Translations under genes and position numbers: made by a program
Shown: piece after piece, positions 35,329-45,338 of the stretch
How positions within the stretch are numbered: position 1 is the first letter of the stretch
How the letters are laid out: each line of letters opens with the position of its first letter
The notes under the pieces: generated by a model
Seen by the model: only the letters and a program-made list of their open reading frames with translations
Database searches by the model: none
What the model was told of the DNA's origin: nothing
NCBI GenBank assembly: GCA_030427145.1
Contig: JAUHWT010000002.1
Span: forward strand, 1-64,000
Length of the DNA: 64,000 nucleotides
Reading direction: 5' to 3'
Source: Alphaproteobacteria bacterium
GTDB lineage: Bacteria; Pseudomonadota; Alphaproteobacteria; Rhodobacterales; Rhodobacteraceae

Positions 35329-35343
35329 TTAGGCCCAGCCTAA
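35329..35343. promoter_or_regulatory. LysR-type site, TTAG-N7-CTAA (copy 3)
   Basis: TTAGGCCCAGCCTAA is a perfect inverted repeat (TTAGGC-N3-GCCTAA). Its centre is about 20 bases before the -10 element at 35356, so it overlaps the -35 region where a LysR activator would contact RNA polymerase. Confidence 0.7.
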
Positions 35344-35355
35344 CAAGCGCTGAGG

Positions 35356-35361
35356 TATACT
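35356..35361 (+). promoter_or_regulatory. -10 element of the potA-like operon
   Basis: TATACT matches the sigma-70 -10 consensus at 5 of 6 positions. No good -35 hexamer is present 17 bases upstream; the LysR-type palindrome occupies that position, which suggests an activator-dependent promoter. Confidence 0.5.
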
Positions 35362-35389
35362 GGTCTTCTGCCGGGGCACGCGTATTCCT

Positions 35390-36520
35390 ATGCTGGCTGA
35401 AAGGCCGCGCAATGCCCAGGAGACCTGTTTGCCTCAAAATACCGAAATCGCCATCGACGTGCGCGACGCGGTCAAACGATATGGACCATTCACGGCACTC
35501 AAAAAGATCTCCCTCTCCATCCACGACAACGAGTTTTTCACCCTGTTGGGACCGTCCGGCTGCGGCAAGACAACGCTTCTGCGGATGATTGCGGGCTTTG
35601 AGGACGTCACGGAGGGCGCGATCTTCCTCTATGGCGAGGGTATCGACGCCCTGCCCCCACACAAACGTCCCATCAACACGGTGTTTCAAAACTACGCCCT
35701 TTTTCCGCATATGAGTGTCTTGGAAAATGTGGGGTTCGGGCTGGAGATGCTCGGCAAATCAAAGGCCGAAGCCCGTGCCCGCGCCGGTGAGGCGCTGGAA
35801 ATGGTGCAGTTGTCCCAGTTCGCCACCCGGATGCCATCACAGCTTTCCGGTGGTCAGCAGCAGAGGGTGGCGCTGGCCCGCGCGCTCGCACCACGGCCGA
35901 AGGTGCTGCTACTCGATGAGCCACTCTCCGCGCTCGACCTGAAACTGCGCAAGGCGATGCAGGTCGAGCTCAAGCATCTTCAGCGCGAAACCGGCATCAC
36001 CTTCATCTTCGTCACCCACGACCAGGAAGAGGCGCTGACGATGTCCGACCGCATTGCGGTCATGTCGGCGGGCGAACTGCAGCAGCTGGGTGAGGCCCGC
36101 GACATCTATGAGCGCCCGCGCAACGTCTTCGTGGCCGATTTCATCGGAGAGACCAACCTGATGGAGGTCACCGTCGATGCCATAAACGGCGGCCGGGCTC
36201 AGTGTCACCTCGGCGGCGGTCACAAACTCACCTGCGACGCGGTTGAGGGAATAACACCTGGTGCCAAAGTCCACATGTCCCTGCGTCCCGAACGCCTGTT
36301 TTTGTCCGTTGAACCGGTCGAGAACGAGAGCCTGACCGGGCGGGTCCGCGAGATGATCTATATCGGCACGGATACCGCCACCATCGTTGACCTCGATGGT
36401 GGGCCGCAGTTCACCGTGCGCTCGTCCAATTCTTCCCGCGGCAACGCCCGCACCTTTGAACCCGGCACCGAGGTCGCGGTTAACATGGAGCACGGAGCCG
36501 GCCGGCTCCTCGTCGACTGA
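35390..36520 (+). CDS. PotA-type ABC transporter ATPase
   Basis: The 376-residue ATPase of a spermidine/putrescine-type importer has Walker A GPSGCGKTT, the Q-loop FQNYALFPHMSV, the signature LSGGQQQRVALARAL, Walker B VLLLDEPLSALD, the switch FVTHDQEEAL and a C-terminal TOBE domain from about residue 280. The ATG at 35390 has no ribosome-binding site; a TTG at 35429 has AGGAG 6 bases upstream and may be the real start, giving 363 residues. It overlaps the first permease gene by one base. Confidence 0.9.
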   Translation: MLAERPRNAQETCLPQNTEIAIDVRDAVKRYGPFTALKKISLSIHDNEFFTLLGPSGCGKTTLLRMIAGFEDVTEGAIFLYGEGIDALPPHKRPINTVFQNYALFPHMSVLENVGFGLEMLGKSKAEARARAGEALEMVQLSQFATRMPSQLSGGQQQRVALARALAPRPKVLLLDEPLSALDLKLRKAMQVELKHLQRETGITFIFVTHDQEEALTMSDRIAVMSAGELQQLGEARDIYERPRNVFVADFIGETNLMEVTVDAINGGRAQCHLGGGHKLTCDAVEGITPGAKVHMSLRPERLFLSVEPVENESLTGRVREMIYIGTDTATIVDLDGGPQFTVRSSNSSRGNARTFEPGTEVAVNMEHGAGRLLVD

Positions 36521-37440
36521 TGGCGGGTGGTGCGGCAACCGGCGGATCGGTCCAGAGCGAAACCTACAGGGAGGCGCGCACGTGGCTGCTGCTGCCCGCC
36601 TGGGTCACGCTGGGTATTCTGACACTGGCGCCATTGACCATCATGCTGGTCTATTCCTTTCTGACCAAGGAATTCCGCGGCGGTGTGATCTGGGAGTTCA
36701 GTCTCGCGGCCTACGATCAGTTTTTCTTCGACCGCGGCCTGTTCGGTGACGAGCCGCCCCGCATTGAGTGGACATATATTGGCATATTTTGGCGGTCCAT
36801 CTGGCAGGCCGGTGCCGCGACCGTTTTGAGCCTGCTGATCGGGTTTCCAACCGCGTATTTCATCGCGATGCGGCCGCAAAAGGAACGCGCCCTGTGGGTG
36901 TTCCTTGTCACCATCCCCTACTGGGTCAATCTGCTGATCCGGACCGTGTCCATGAAGTTCCTGCTGCGCGATGAGGGGCCGCTGAATGAGGGGCTGATGG
37001 CCATCGGCCTGATTTCCGAGCCGCTTGGCATCGTCAACACAAACCTGGCGGTGCAGCTTGGGCTGTTCTACTCCTATCTGCCCTTCATGGTCCTGCCGAT
37101 CTATGCGGCGGTGGAACGCTACAATCTGGCCCTGTCCGAGGCCGCGGCGGATCTCTATGCGCCGCGCTGGACCATTCTGCGCCGGATCGTGCTGCCATCG
37201 GTACGGCCCGGGATCGTGGCCGGATGCATCCTGGTTTTTGTGCCGTCCCTGGGATCCTTCCTTGCGCCTGACCTTCTGGGCGGTGCGAAGACGTTCATGA
37301 TCGGATCGCTGATCGAGGAGCAGTTCAAGGGCAATGCCGGAAACTGGCCCTTTGGCGCGGCGGCCTCCATGATCCTGCTGACAATGGTGCTGATCCTCCT
37401 GATCCTCTCGGCCCGACCCTCGCGCAAGGGAGTGCGGTAA
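36520..37440 (+). CDS. PotB-type ABC permease
   Basis: The 306-residue inner-membrane permease has six predicted helices (first [20 protein letters not shown]). The cytoplasmic EAA-type loop [19 protein letters not shown] contacts the ATPase. [21 protein letters not shown] is typical of PotB. It overlaps the ATPase gene by one base (TGATG) and the next permease by one base (TAATG). It belongs to a PotABCD-type importer of cationic amines, betaines or related compounds. Confidence 0.9.
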   Translation: MAGGAATGGSVQSETYREARTWLLLPAWVTLGILTLAPLTIMLVYSFLTKEFRGGVIWEFSLAAYDQFFFDRGLFGDEPPRIEWTYIGIFWRSIWQAGAATVLSLLIGFPTAYFIAMRPQKERALWVFLVTIPYWVNLLIRTVSMKFLLRDEGPLNEGLMAIGLISEPLGIVNTNLAVQLGLFYSYLPFMVLPIYAAVERYNLALSEAAADLYAPRWTILRRIVLPSVRPGIVAGCILVFVPSLGSFLAPDLLGGAKTFMIGSLIEEQFKGNAGNWPFGAAASMILLTMVLILLILSARPSRKGVR

Positions 37441-38270
37441 TGGCGAAACCATATGACCTGCGCCACTACCCGGGGTTTCTCGGCGTCACGTTGCTATGCC
37501 TGCTGATCCTCTACGCACCACTCGGCGTCGTGGCCGTCTACAGTTTCAACGGGTCCCAGTCGATCACCATCTGGGAAGGCTTCTCGCTGCGCTGGTACGT
37601 GGACGTGTTCACCGGCCCCGAGAGCGCCAAGTTCAAACAGGCCGCCTGGAACAGCTTCATTATCGCAATCGCAGCGGCGACCATCGCGACCTCCATCGCC
37701 ACCCTCGCGGCGACGGCCGTGCTGCGCGCCGGTAAATTCCGAATGCGAACCCTGTCCATCGGACTCATCTCCCTGCCCCTGATGGTGCCGGAGATCGTGA
37801 CGGCCGTGGCAACCCTGATCTTCTTCAACGCCATTGCGTTCGAGCGCGGGCTGATGACGATCCTGCTGGCCCATATCGCCTTCTGCATACCCTTCGCCTA
37901 CATGCCGATTTCGGCCCGAATGCAGGGCATTGAGGCCAGCTATGAGCAGGCCGCGATGGACCTCTACGCCACCAGGCGGCAGGCGTTTACGCGTATTCTT
38001 CTGCCCCTGATGATGCCCGGCATCGTTTCCGGCTTCATCCTCGCCTTCATCATCTCGCTAGATGACTTCATCATCACGAATTTCGTGAAAGGCGCGGGTG
38101 TCGAAACCCTGCCCACCGCTATTTTCGGTGCCGTGAAACAGGGCATTAAACCCAATATCATGGCGATTTCGACCATGCTGCTGGCCGTCTCCATCGTCAT
38201 GGTAACACTGTCATGGCTCATCGGCCGCAAGGACCAAAAAAACCTGATCCAACAGAGGAAGAAAAAATGA
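37440..38270 (+). CDS. PotC-type ABC permease
   Basis: The 276-residue second permease has six helices (first [23 protein letters not shown], seen in parts). Its EAA loop is [20 protein letters not shown], followed by [20 protein letters not shown] and [18 protein letters not shown], hallmarks of PotC. It starts in the TAATG overlap with the PotB-type gene, and its end overlaps the binding-protein gene by 4 bases. Confidence 0.9.
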   Translation: MAKPYDLRHYPGFLGVTLLCLLILYAPLGVVAVYSFNGSQSITIWEGFSLRWYVDVFTGPESAKFKQAAWNSFIIAIAAATIATSIATLAATAVLRAGKFRMRTLSIGLISLPLMVPEIVTAVATLIFFNAIAFERGLMTILLAHIAFCIPFAYMPISARMQGIEASYEQAAMDLYATRRQAFTRILLPLMMPGIVSGFILAFIISLDDFIITNFVKGAGVETLPTAIFGAVKQGIKPNIMAISTMLLAVSIVMVTLSWLIGRKDQKNLIQQRKKK

Positions 38271-39295
38271 AAAAACTGCTGACAACAGCCGCCGCACTCA
38301 GTCTCATCGCCGGGGCCGCCAGCGCGGAGGGCAAACTGGTGATCTATCACTGGTTTGAATACATGCCGCAGGACCTGCTCGAGAAATTCAGCGAGGAGCA
38401 TGATGTCGAGGTCGTGATGGACACCTACGACAGCAACGAGGCCCTGCTCGCGTCTCTGAAGGCCGGGGCCATCGGAACCTATGACGTGGCGGTGCCGGGT
38501 GACTACATGGTTCAGATCATGGGCAACGAGGGCCTGCTGGATACGATTGCCGACGGCGAACTTGCCAACAAGGGCAATATCGCACCGGAATGGGCCGATC
38601 CGTCCTTCGATCCGGGCCGCGCCTCCTCCATCCCGTACCAGTGGGGATCGACCTCCTTTGCTGTCAATCGCGATGTGTATGAAGGCGATATCAACAGCAC
38701 CGACATTCTGTTCAATCCACCCGAGGAACTGTCCGGCAAAATCAACATGCTAGACAGCCAGGGTGAGGTCCTCGCCATGGCCGCCCTTCACATGGACATC
38801 CCCCAGTGCTCGTCGGACCGCGACCAGTTGCGCGCGCTGAATGACATGCTCCAGAGTGCCAAGGCGCACTGGGCCTCCTTCAACTCCGACACGGCCAAGG
38901 AGGTGCTTGTCTCCGGTGACGCGGCCGCGGGCCAGATCTATGACGGTTTTGCCGCCAAGGCGCGCGCGGAAGGGGCCAATGTGGAATACGCCTTCCCGAC
39001 CCAGGGCTATATCGTGTGGATGGACAATGTGGTGCTGCTGAAGGACGCGCCGAACCGTGAGAACGCGCTCCTGTTCATGGATTTCCTGCTTGAGCCCGAA
39101 AACATCGCGGCAGTCACCAACTACGCGCGCTACAACGCAGGCGTCACCGGAGTGGCCGGGTTCCTTGACCCGTCCCTGGCCGAACAGCCCGAAAGCAATC
39201 CCCCGGCCGAAGCCGGCGCGGGTGTTTTCATCGAGGTCTGCGACCAGGCCACCCAGGAAGTCTACGACCAGATCTGGACCAACCTGAAGAAGTGA
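38267..39295 (+). CDS. PotD/PotF-type periplasmic binding protein
   Basis: The 342-residue solute-binding protein has a signal peptide ([20 protein letters not shown]). The mature part begins [20 protein letters not shown], the typical PotD/PotF opening, and has [14 protein letters not shown] and [20 protein letters not shown]. Substrates of relatives include putrescine, spermidine and other cations. I chose the ATG at 38267, behind AGAGGAAG, because it begins the signal peptide; the frame is open to 38213. A strong terminator follows. Confidence 0.9.
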   Translation: MKKLLTTAAALSLIAGAASAEGKLVIYHWFEYMPQDLLEKFSEEHDVEVVMDTYDSNEALLASLKAGAIGTYDVAVPGDYMVQIMGNEGLLDTIADGELANKGNIAPEWADPSFDPGRASSIPYQWGSTSFAVNRDVYEGDINSTDILFNPPEELSGKINMLDSQGEVLAMAALHMDIPQCSSDRDQLRALNDMLQSAKAHWASFNSDTAKEVLVSGDAAAGQIYDGFAAKARAEGANVEYAFPTQGYIVWMDNVVLLKDAPNRENALLFMDFLLEPENIAAVTNYARYNAGVTGVAGFLDPSLAEQPESNPPAEAGAGVFIEVCDQATQEVYDQIWTNLKK

Positions 39296-39304
39296 CACGC
39301 TTCA

Positions 39305-39338
39305 ACCCGCCCCGGCTTGAGTGTCGGGGCGGGTGTTT
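39305..39338. terminator. strong hairpin between convergent operons
   Basis: ACCCGCCCCG and CGGGGCGGGT form a 10-bp perfect stem around a 10-base loop, followed by GTTTG. It lies 9 bases after the binding-protein stop and 12 bases from the end of the convergent amidohydrolase gene, so it can serve both directions. Confidence 0.7.
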
Positions 39339-39349
39339 GCGGCAACCGA

Positions 39350-40360
39350 TCAGCCTTCCAGAAATGCCTGCAGGTTGGCACCGAGCGCATCGCTAAGGTA
39401 GCCGCCCTCCTGGACAAACAGCAGCGGCGCGGATTGAGCCGACAGGCGCTGGCGGATTCGTCGGAAGCCCTCTTCGGTCACGGCGAGGCCCTGAAAGGGG
39501 TCATGGATCGAGGCATCGAGACCCAGGGCGACAACAATACAGTCAGCCCCGAATGCCTCAATCCGCGCAAGCGCCACCTCAAGCGTTTCAAGCCATTCAT
39601 CATCACCGGTGCCGCGGGCGAGCGGCAGATTGAGGTTCGCGCCGAGTCCCGCGCCCTCGCCACGCTCATGGGCATGGCCCCAGAAGAACGGGTAAAACCG
39701 CGCCGGATGGGCATGGATGGAGACGGTGAGCACGTCCGCCCTCTGATAGAAAATCCCCTGCGTGCCGTTGCCGTGATGCACGTCCACGTCCAGAATTGCT
39801 GGCCTGAACCCCTTATTGCGCAGCCGTTCGGCAGCGATCGCGGAGTTGTTCAGAAAACAAAACCCTCCGGCGAGGTCGGCAAACGCATGGTGCCCCGGCG
39901 GACGACAGAGCGCGTAGGTATTATTCTCGCCCCCGACCAGAAGGTCCGCACCGGTAATGGCCGTCTGCGCCGACCAGTAGGCGCTCTCCCATGTATGTTC
40001 AGAGATCGGACAGGCCGTATCGGCCTGGTGCCACCCGGCCTGGCCTATGGCCGATTTGGGGTAGCTGTCGCTACGACTGGCGGGATGAATGTTGGGGATC
40101 ACCTCCGGCGCCGCGCCTTCAATACGGGACCAGCGGGCGTGGATCGTGCAAAGGAAGGTGAGATATTCCGCGGTGTGTATGGCTGCAATGGGCCCCATTC
40201 CGGCGTCCTTTGGGGCTTCAAAGGCATACCCCGCGGCCTCCGCGCCGGCTTTCAGCACATCAATGCGTGCGGGCTGTTCCGGGCTGCGGCTCACGACGCC
40301 GTTAGCCATGAAGTTCTGCGGGTCGTGGCGCTGCTGGCGCGTGTCGAGAATGGCTTTCAT
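39350..40360 (-). CDS. histone-deacetylase-family amidohydrolase (acetylpolyamine type)
   Basis: The 336-residue zinc deacetylase belongs to the HDAC/acetylpolyamine amidohydrolase family. RPPGHHA carries the catalytic His pair (157-158), DVDVHHGNGT carries zinc ligands Asp193 and His195, ALGLDASIHDP carries the third ligand, and VQEGGY carries the transition-state Tyr. Bacterial relatives deacetylate acetylputrescine and similar amines. It is the last of eight leftward genes and overlaps the GNAT gene by 4 bases. Pairing with an acetyltransferase suggests handling of an N-acetylated amine. Confidence 0.85.
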   Translation of the reverse strand: MKAILDTRQQRHDPQNFMANGVVSRSPEQPARIDVLKAGAEAAGYAFEAPKDAGMGPIAAIHTAEYLTFLCTIHARWSRIEGAAPEVIPNIHPASRSDSYPKSAIGQAGWHQADTACPISEHTWESAYWSAQTAITGADLLVGGENNTYALCRPPGHHAFADLAGGFCFLNNSAIAAERLRNKGFRPAILDVDVHHGNGTQGIFYQRADVLTVSIHAHPARFYPFFWGHAHERGEGAGLGANLNLPLARGTGDDEWLETLEVALARIEAFGADCIVVALGLDASIHDPFQGLAVTEEGFRRIRQRLSAQSAPLLFVQEGGYLSDALGANLQAFLEG

Positions 40361-40836
40361 GTCTGTCTCCGCAAGGTCTCAAAGGCCGGTCCGGGCAGGA
40401 CCAGCGCGGTTTCTCCTGGTATGGTTTCAAAACCGACCCGGTCATAGAACGCACGGGCGCGGACGTTGTGATCGTGCACGATGAGCCGCAGGAACCCCGC
40501 ACGCCACAGACGCGCGGCATGGTCGGATGCGGCCCGCAGAAGCGCCGGACCAAGACCCTCGCCACGGGCTTCCGGCGCGACCCAGAGATCCGAGACGAAA
40601 AGCCCCGCCGATCCTCGCCCTGTCGAGAAAAGCGGCGAAAAAAGCGCCAGGCCCAGCATAGCCTCTCCCGAGGTCGCGACGCAGGCCCAGGCCGACGGCA
40701 CAGGGCCAAAAAGCGCATGTTCCAGTGCGGTGCGCTCGGCCCGATGGTTGTCACCAAGATCCTCGGAGAGCGCCCGCAGGCCGGTATCCAGCGCCGCGAG
40801 ATCCGGTTTTTCGGCCAGTTTGATGTCGAAATCCAT
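40357..40836 (-). CDS. GNAT-family N-acetyltransferase
   Basis: The 159-residue GNAT protein has acetyl-CoA site WVAPEARGEGLGPALLRAA and the downstream ARAFYDRVGFETIPGE. It would acetylate an amine or amino group. Of the possible starts, ATG 40836 is preferred because TGAGG lies 8 bases upstream; ATG 40842 is too close to it and the frame to 40932 is inside the BKACE gene. It lies 10 bases after BKACE and overlaps the deacetylase gene, so it is cotranscribed with both. Confidence 0.82.
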   Translation of the reverse strand: MDFDIKLAEKPDLAALDTGLRALSEDLGDNHRAERTALEHALFGPVPSAWACVATSGEAMLGLALFSPLFSTGRGSAGLFVSDLWVAPEARGEGLGPALLRAASDHAARLWRAGFLRLIVHDHNVRARAFYDRVGFETIPGETALVLPGPAFETLRRQT

Positions 40837-40846
40837 CGCCATGGCC

Positions 40847-41773
40847 TCAAATCGCGGTCGTCGCCGCGCCCTTGAGGCCCAGCATCGCGCGGGCCTCGTC
40901 CGGGGTGGCCGGGATCCGGCCCATCTCGTCAACGATGCGGCGAATTTTTGTTACCTGGTCCGCACTACACTTGGCCAGAACACCCTTGGATAGCATCAGG
41001 TTGTCCTCCAACCCCACGCGCACATGCCCACCCATCGCTGCGGCCATGCTTGCCATGGGGATTTGGTGCCGCCCTGCCGCGAGGACCGAGAAGGCATAAT
41101 CCGAACCAAACAGCCTGTCCGCGAGGTGTACCATATGGGTCAGGTTCTCCGGGTCCGGCCCCATGCCGCCGAGAACGCCAAACACAAACTGGATGAAGAA
41201 CGGCGGTTCAACCAGGCCCCGATCCGCGAAATGACGCAGCATGGTCAGATGGCTCATGTCGTAGCATTCAAACTCAAACCGCGCGCCACGTTCCTGGCCC
41301 AGGTCGTGCAGGATGGTCGCGATGTCGCGGGGTGTGTTCTTGAACACGAGGTCATCGGAGTTTTCGAGAAACGGCTTCTCCCAGTCGTGTTTCCATTCCT
41401 TAATGCGCGCAACCGCCGGATAGAGCGCGAAGTTCATCGTACCCATGTTCAGAGAGCACATTTCCGGCGCGACGGCCCTGGGGGCAGCAAGACGGTCATT
41501 GAGGGACATGACCGCGCTGCCACCGGTCGAAAGGTTGAGGACCGCATCGGTCGCCGCACTGATACGTGGCAGGAATCCCATGAAATGCTCGACCGCCGCC
41601 GAGGGTCGTCCGGTCCGAGGGTCGCGGGCATGGAGGTGCAGGATCGCCGCACCGGCCTCCGCCGCGTCGATGGACTGCGTGGCGATCTCATCAGCCGTAA
41701 TGGGCAGGTAAGGCGACATTGAGGGCGTGTGGATGGAGCCGGTGATGGCACAGGTGATCAGAATCTTTGACAT
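40847..41773 (-). CDS. beta-keto acid cleavage enzyme (BKACE, DUF849)
   Basis: BKACE enzymes use acetyl-CoA to split a beta-keto acid into acetoacetate and a CoA ester; the type member cleaves 3-keto-5-aminohexanoate from lysine. The 308-residue zinc TIM barrel shows the metal site AAILHLHARDPRTGRPS (His46, His48), STGGSAVMSLNDRL, FEFECYDMSHL and GGHVRVGLEDNLMLSKG. It follows the aminotransferase gene by 9 bases, so the transaminase may produce the keto compound it cleaves. The substrate in this cluster is unknown. Confidence 0.88.
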   Translation of the reverse strand: MSKILITCAITGSIHTPSMSPYLPITADEIATQSIDAAEAGAAILHLHARDPRTGRPSAAVEHFMGFLPRISAATDAVLNLSTGGSAVMSLNDRLAAPRAVAPEMCSLNMGTMNFALYPAVARIKEWKHDWEKPFLENSDDLVFKNTPRDIATILHDLGQERGARFEFECYDMSHLTMLRHFADRGLVEPPFFIQFVFGVLGGMGPDPENLTHMVHLADRLFGSDYAFSVLAAGRHQIPMASMAAAMGGHVRVGLEDNLMLSKGVLAKCSADQVTKIRRIVDEMGRIPATPDEARAMLGLKGAATTAI

Positions 41774-41782
41774 GACAGTGCC

Positions 41783-43150
41783 TCAGGCAGTCTCCCGCAT
41801 CTCAACGGTCAGTTCGGCCTCAAATCGGGTGAGCGCCTGGTCGAGCAGGTCCATGATTTCCCCGATCTGTTCCCCGGTCACAATGAGCGGCGGGCAGACC
41901 AGGAAGTGATCGCCCTCAAGACCGCCCCTCGTGCGCCGGGAATAGAGGATCAGGCCAAGGTCATAGGCGATTTCAACAAGGCGGTTGTAAGCGTTCAGAT
42001 CACGCGGCAGAGGCGTCATCGTGGTCCGGTCCGCAACCAGCTCAAACGCGAGAAGCAGCCCCTTGCCACGCACGTCGCCGATGAAGGAATACCGCTCCAT
42101 CAAACCGGTCAGTTCCGCCTTAAGCAGGTCCCCCATCCAGGCGGCGTTCCCGATCAGATCCTGCTCCTCAATCTCCTCAAGCACCGCGAGCCCCGCCGCA
42201 CAGGCGAGCGGATTGCCGGCATAGGTAAACCCGTGCAGGAATCCGCCCGCATCCAGCACCGGCTCCACCAGTCGAGCGGGCGCGACGACAGCGCCCAACG
42301 GCGCGTAGCCCGCGCCAAATCCCTTTGAGAGCACGGTAATATCCGGCACGACGCCGAAGTGTTCCGAGGCGAGAAACCTGCCGGTACGGCCCGCCCCCGA
42401 CATAACCTCATCGAAGATCAGCAGAACGCCATATTCATCGCAAATCTCACGGATGCGCACGTAGTAACTGTCCGGCGCAACCAATGCGCCGGTCGAGGCT
42501 CCACCGATGGGCTCCATCATAAAGGCCAGCACGGTCTCCGGACCCTCCGCCTCGATCCGCGCGCGCAGAAACTCGGCGTATTTCAGACCGCGCTCCTCCT
42601 CGCTCAGATCGTCGCGGTCGAGATAGGTCATCGGCGCGTCGATCTTGGGCATGCCCTCCATCATCGGCGCAAACGGCTCCCGCAGCGGGTCGTACCCCGT
42701 CAGGTCGAGCGCGCCGAAGGTGCAGCCATGATAGGAAGGAAAACGCGAAATAACCTTGTAGCGCTGCGTTTTGCCCTGCGTAATCGCGTATTGCCGCGCA
42801 AGTTTAACGGCGCTTTCCACCGCCTCCGAACCGCCGGAAACGAAGAAAACCCGGTCGAGACCCGGCGGGCACAGCGACACGGTTTTGGCGGCCAGATCCT
42901 CGGAAGGATGAGTGCGGAAATGCAGGCGGTAGCCGAAGGTCGCCCTGTCCATCTGCGCCTTCATCTTCGCCAGCACACGCGGGTTGGAATGGCCGATATT
43001 GGAGACCATCGCGCCGGAACAGGCGTCGATATAGCGCTTGCCGCTCTCATCGAAGAGATAAATCCCTTCGCCACGATCAAGAAACGGCCGCGGGTTGCGG
43101 GTCTGGTAAAACAGATGGCCGCCCTCCTGACCGCCTTTTTCCTGGTTCAC
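41783..43150 (-). CDS. class III (omega) PLP aminotransferase
   Basis: The 455-residue aminotransferase of the class III family has the PLP lysine in [15 protein letters not shown] (Lys276), the phosphate-binding [16 protein letters not shown], and [17 protein letters not shown] with the ring-binding Asp. Such enzymes transfer amino groups from omega-amino acids, diamines or beta-alanine-like compounds. The start is GTG at 43150, overlapping the stop of the upstream ATPase gene (GTGA). Together with BKACE downstream it suggests transamination followed by thiolytic-type cleavage of an imported amino acid. Confidence 0.87.
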   Translation of the reverse strand: MNQEKGGQEGGHLFYQTRNPRPFLDRGEGIYLFDESGKRYIDACSGAMVSNIGHSNPRVLAKMKAQMDRATFGYRLHFRTHPSEDLAAKTVSLCPPGLDRVFFVSGGSEAVESAVKLARQYAITQGKTQRYKVISRFPSYHGCTFGALDLTGYDPLREPFAPMMEGMPKIDAPMTYLDRDDLSEEERGLKYAEFLRARIEAEGPETVLAFMMEPIGGASTGALVAPDSYYVRIREICDEYGVLLIFDEVMSGAGRTGRFLASEHFGVVPDITVLSKGFGAGYAPLGAVVAPARLVEPVLDAGGFLHGFTYAGNPLACAAGLAVLEEIEEQDLIGNAAWMGDLLKAELTGLMERYSFIGDVRGKGLLLAFELVADRTTMTPLPRDLNAYNRLVEIAYDLGLILYSRRTRGGLEGDHFLVCPPLIVTGEQIGEIMDLLDQALTRFEAELTVEMRETA

Positions 43151-43917
43151 GGCGCATTCTCCAGGTGTTTACGGAGAAAGGCACGGGTCCGTTCCTTTTT
43201 AGGGTTTCTGAAGATCACCCATGGCGGCCCTTCCTCCACCACAACGCCCTGATCCATGAAAAGCACCCGGTCACAGACGGCCGCCGCAAAGTCCATCTCG
43301 TGGGTGACGATGATCATCGTTATGTGCTCCTCGGCGAGCTTTTTCATGACCTGATTGACCTCATCGACCAGTTCGGGATCGAGCGCCGAGGTCGCCTCGT
43401 CAAAGAGCATGAGCTTCGGTTTCATTGCCAGCGCCCGCGCGATGGCGACGCGCTGTTTCTGCCCGCCGGAAAGCTGCGAGGGGTAATAGTCGATCCGCTC
43501 CAGCATGCCGACCTTATCAAGCTGTTCCTCCGCCAGCGCATCGGCCTCCCTGTCCGACAGACCCTTCAGGAGTTTCGGCGCCATCGTCACGTTCTCCCGC
43601 GCGGTCAAATGCGGGAAAAGATTGAAGTGCTGAAACACCATCCCGATGTCCTGGCGCATGGCGTTGATGTGCTTCTCGTACTGGCGGTGCGGCAGCGACT
43701 TGTTGACTTGCGTCCCGTCGAGCCAGACCTCGCCGCCTGTCAGTGGATCGAGATCGTTGATCGCGCGCAGCAACGTCGATTTGCCGGACCCGGATGGCCC
43801 GATGATCGCGACAATCTGTCCACGCGCGACGTTGAGGCTGATGTCCTTGAGCACCTCAAGTTTGCCGAAAGACTTCTGGGCGTGGCGGATCTGGACGAAT
43901 TCGGGATTATCGCTCAT
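43147..43917 (-). CDS. polar amino acid ABC transporter ATPase (GlnQ/HisP type)
   Basis: The 256-residue ATPase has Walker [16 protein letters not shown], the Q-loop [16 protein letters not shown], the signature [15 protein letters not shown], Walker [18 protein letters not shown] and the switch IVTHEMDFA. Length and motifs match the polar amino acid uptake family. It lies 18 bases after the second permease gene and overlaps the aminotransferase gene by 4 bases, coupling uptake to catabolism. Confidence 0.92.
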   Translation of the reverse strand: MSDNPEFVQIRHAQKSFGKLEVLKDISLNVARGQIVAIIGPSGSGKSTLLRAINDLDPLTGGEVWLDGTQVNKSLPHRQYEKHINAMRQDIGMVFQHFNLFPHLTARENVTMAPKLLKGLSDREADALAEEQLDKVGMLERIDYYPSQLSGGQKQRVAIARALAMKPKLMLFDEATSALDPELVDEVNQVMKKLAEEHITMIIVTHEMDFAAAVCDRVLFMDQGVVVEEGPPWVIFRNPKKERTRAFLRKHLENAP

Positions 43918-43935
43918 GGAATGCCTCGCGGACTG

Positions 43936-44592
43936 TCAGCGTGAAAGCGAGATGCGACGCTCGATCCGGCGCTGCACCCACTCCATGCAAAGGTTGATGA
44001 CGTAGTAAAAGGCCGCAGCCAGCAGGTAGAACTCAAACGGCCGGTAGGTCGCGCCGATGGCCCGCTGCGCCGACAGGGTCAGCTCGCTCACACCAATCAC
44101 CGAAACCAGCGCGCTGTCCTTGAGAAGCGCGATCATGTTGTTGCCAATGGGCGGAATAACGGCGCGCACCGCCTGGGGCACCACGACCTTGCGAAGCGCC
44201 TGGCTGCGACTGAGACCCACGGTCCGGGCGGCTTCCATCTGGCCCTTGTCCACCGAAAGGATCGCGGTCTGGATCAGCTCGGAATTGTACACCGCGAAGT
44301 GCAGCCCCAAACCGATCACACCGGCCACGAAGGCGGGCAGATCGACGCCGATCTGCACCAGTCCAAAATAAATCAGGAAAAGCTGCAGCAGCAGCGGCGT
44401 GCCCATAAACACAAACTCGACCACTTTGAAAGGCCAGCGGATCATGGCCGGGGCATAGAGCGCGATTACAGCAAACAAAATACCGCCGAAAAAACTCAGG
44501 AGAGCGGCGGCGACCGTGATGCCGATGGTCCACAGACCACCCAGAAGAACGATGTCGAGATATTTCGGGATGACCGTGAAATCGAGGCCCAT
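43936..44592 (-). CDS. polar amino acid ABC permease (HisM type)
   Basis: The 218-residue permease has about five helices (first DIVLLGGLWTIGITVAAALLS, seen in parts), the family segment FVFMGTPLLLQLFLIYFGL and the ATPase-contact loop EAARTVGLSRSQALRKVVVPQ. HisM-type permeases pair with a second permease and a GlnQ-type ATPase. It lies 18 bases downstream of the other permease gene. Confidence 0.9.
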   Translation of the reverse strand: MGLDFTVIPKYLDIVLLGGLWTIGITVAAALLSFFGGILFAVIALYAPAMIRWPFKVVEFVFMGTPLLLQLFLIYFGLVQIGVDLPAFVAGVIGLGLHFAVYNSELIQTAILSVDKGQMEAARTVGLSRSQALRKVVVPQAVRAVIPPIGNNMIALLKDSALVSVIGVSELTLSAQRAIGATYRPFEFYLLAAAFYYVINLCMEWVQRRIERRISLSR

Positions 44593-44610
44593 GGGTTACA
44601 TCCTTCGCGG

Positions 44611-45258
44611 TCAGGTGATCTGAACACGCCGGTCGAGCCAAGCCACCGCCCGCCCCGTCGTGTAGATGATGATGATGTAAAGAATGCCCGCGAGCAGGAA
44701 CATCTCAAAGGGTTTGTAGGTCGAGCCGATATAGCGCTGCGCCGTATAGGTGAGTTCCACAACGGAAATCGCGGCGACGAGTGCCGTGGACTTGATCAGC
44801 ATGTTCAGATTGACACCGAGCGGCCGCACCATCAGCCGCGCCGCCTGTGGCAGCGTCACCTTGTAGAACCCCTGGAACTGGCTCAGGCCGAGCGTCCGGG
44901 CGGCCTCGCGCTGGCCCTTGTCAATGGAGATAATCGCCCCGCGGATCGTCTCCGTCATGTAGGCGCCGACATTCACGCCCAGCCCGATGACACCAGCCTC
45001 AAAAGCTTCTAGCTGGATCCCAACCTGCGGCCCGCCGAAGTAGAGAATAAAAAGCTGGATCAGCGCCGGGGTCCCGCGAAAAACGCTGACATAGGCCGCG
45101 CCGATGAAACGCAGCACACCGAACCGCGACAGCCGCGCCGCCGCCCCGAGTGCGCCCATGGTAAGCCCCAAAAGCGCGGTCAGTACCGAAAGCTGGATGG
45201 TGACAAGGGCCGCCTCCAGAAAGAACGGGTAGACCCGGAGCATCAGGTCGGTGTCCAT
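44611..45258 (-). CDS. polar amino acid ABC permease (HisQ type)
   Basis: The 215-residue permease starts MDTDLMLRVYPFFLEAALVT and shows YVSVFRGTPALIQLFILYFG and the cytoplasmic loop EAARTLGLSQFQGFYKVTLPQ. It forms a heterodimer with the next permease. The 118-base gap from the binding-protein gene contains a hairpin, which would allow more binding protein than membrane parts to be made. Confidence 0.9.
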   Translation of the reverse strand: MDTDLMLRVYPFFLEAALVTIQLSVLTALLGLTMGALGAAARLSRFGVLRFIGAAYVSVFRGTPALIQLFILYFGGPQVGIQLEAFEAGVIGLGVNVGAYMTETIRGAIISIDKGQREAARTLGLSQFQGFYKVTLPQAARLMVRPLGVNLNMLIKSTALVAAISVVELTYTAQRYIGSTYKPFEMFLLAGILYIIIIYTTGRAVAWLDRRVQIT

Positions 45259-45338
45259 CGGACCCCCTTTGGATCAGCGTCACGGAAATGGTGTGATGGA
45301 CGCGGCGTACGAAATTCGCGCAGCGTCCAGGTGGCACC

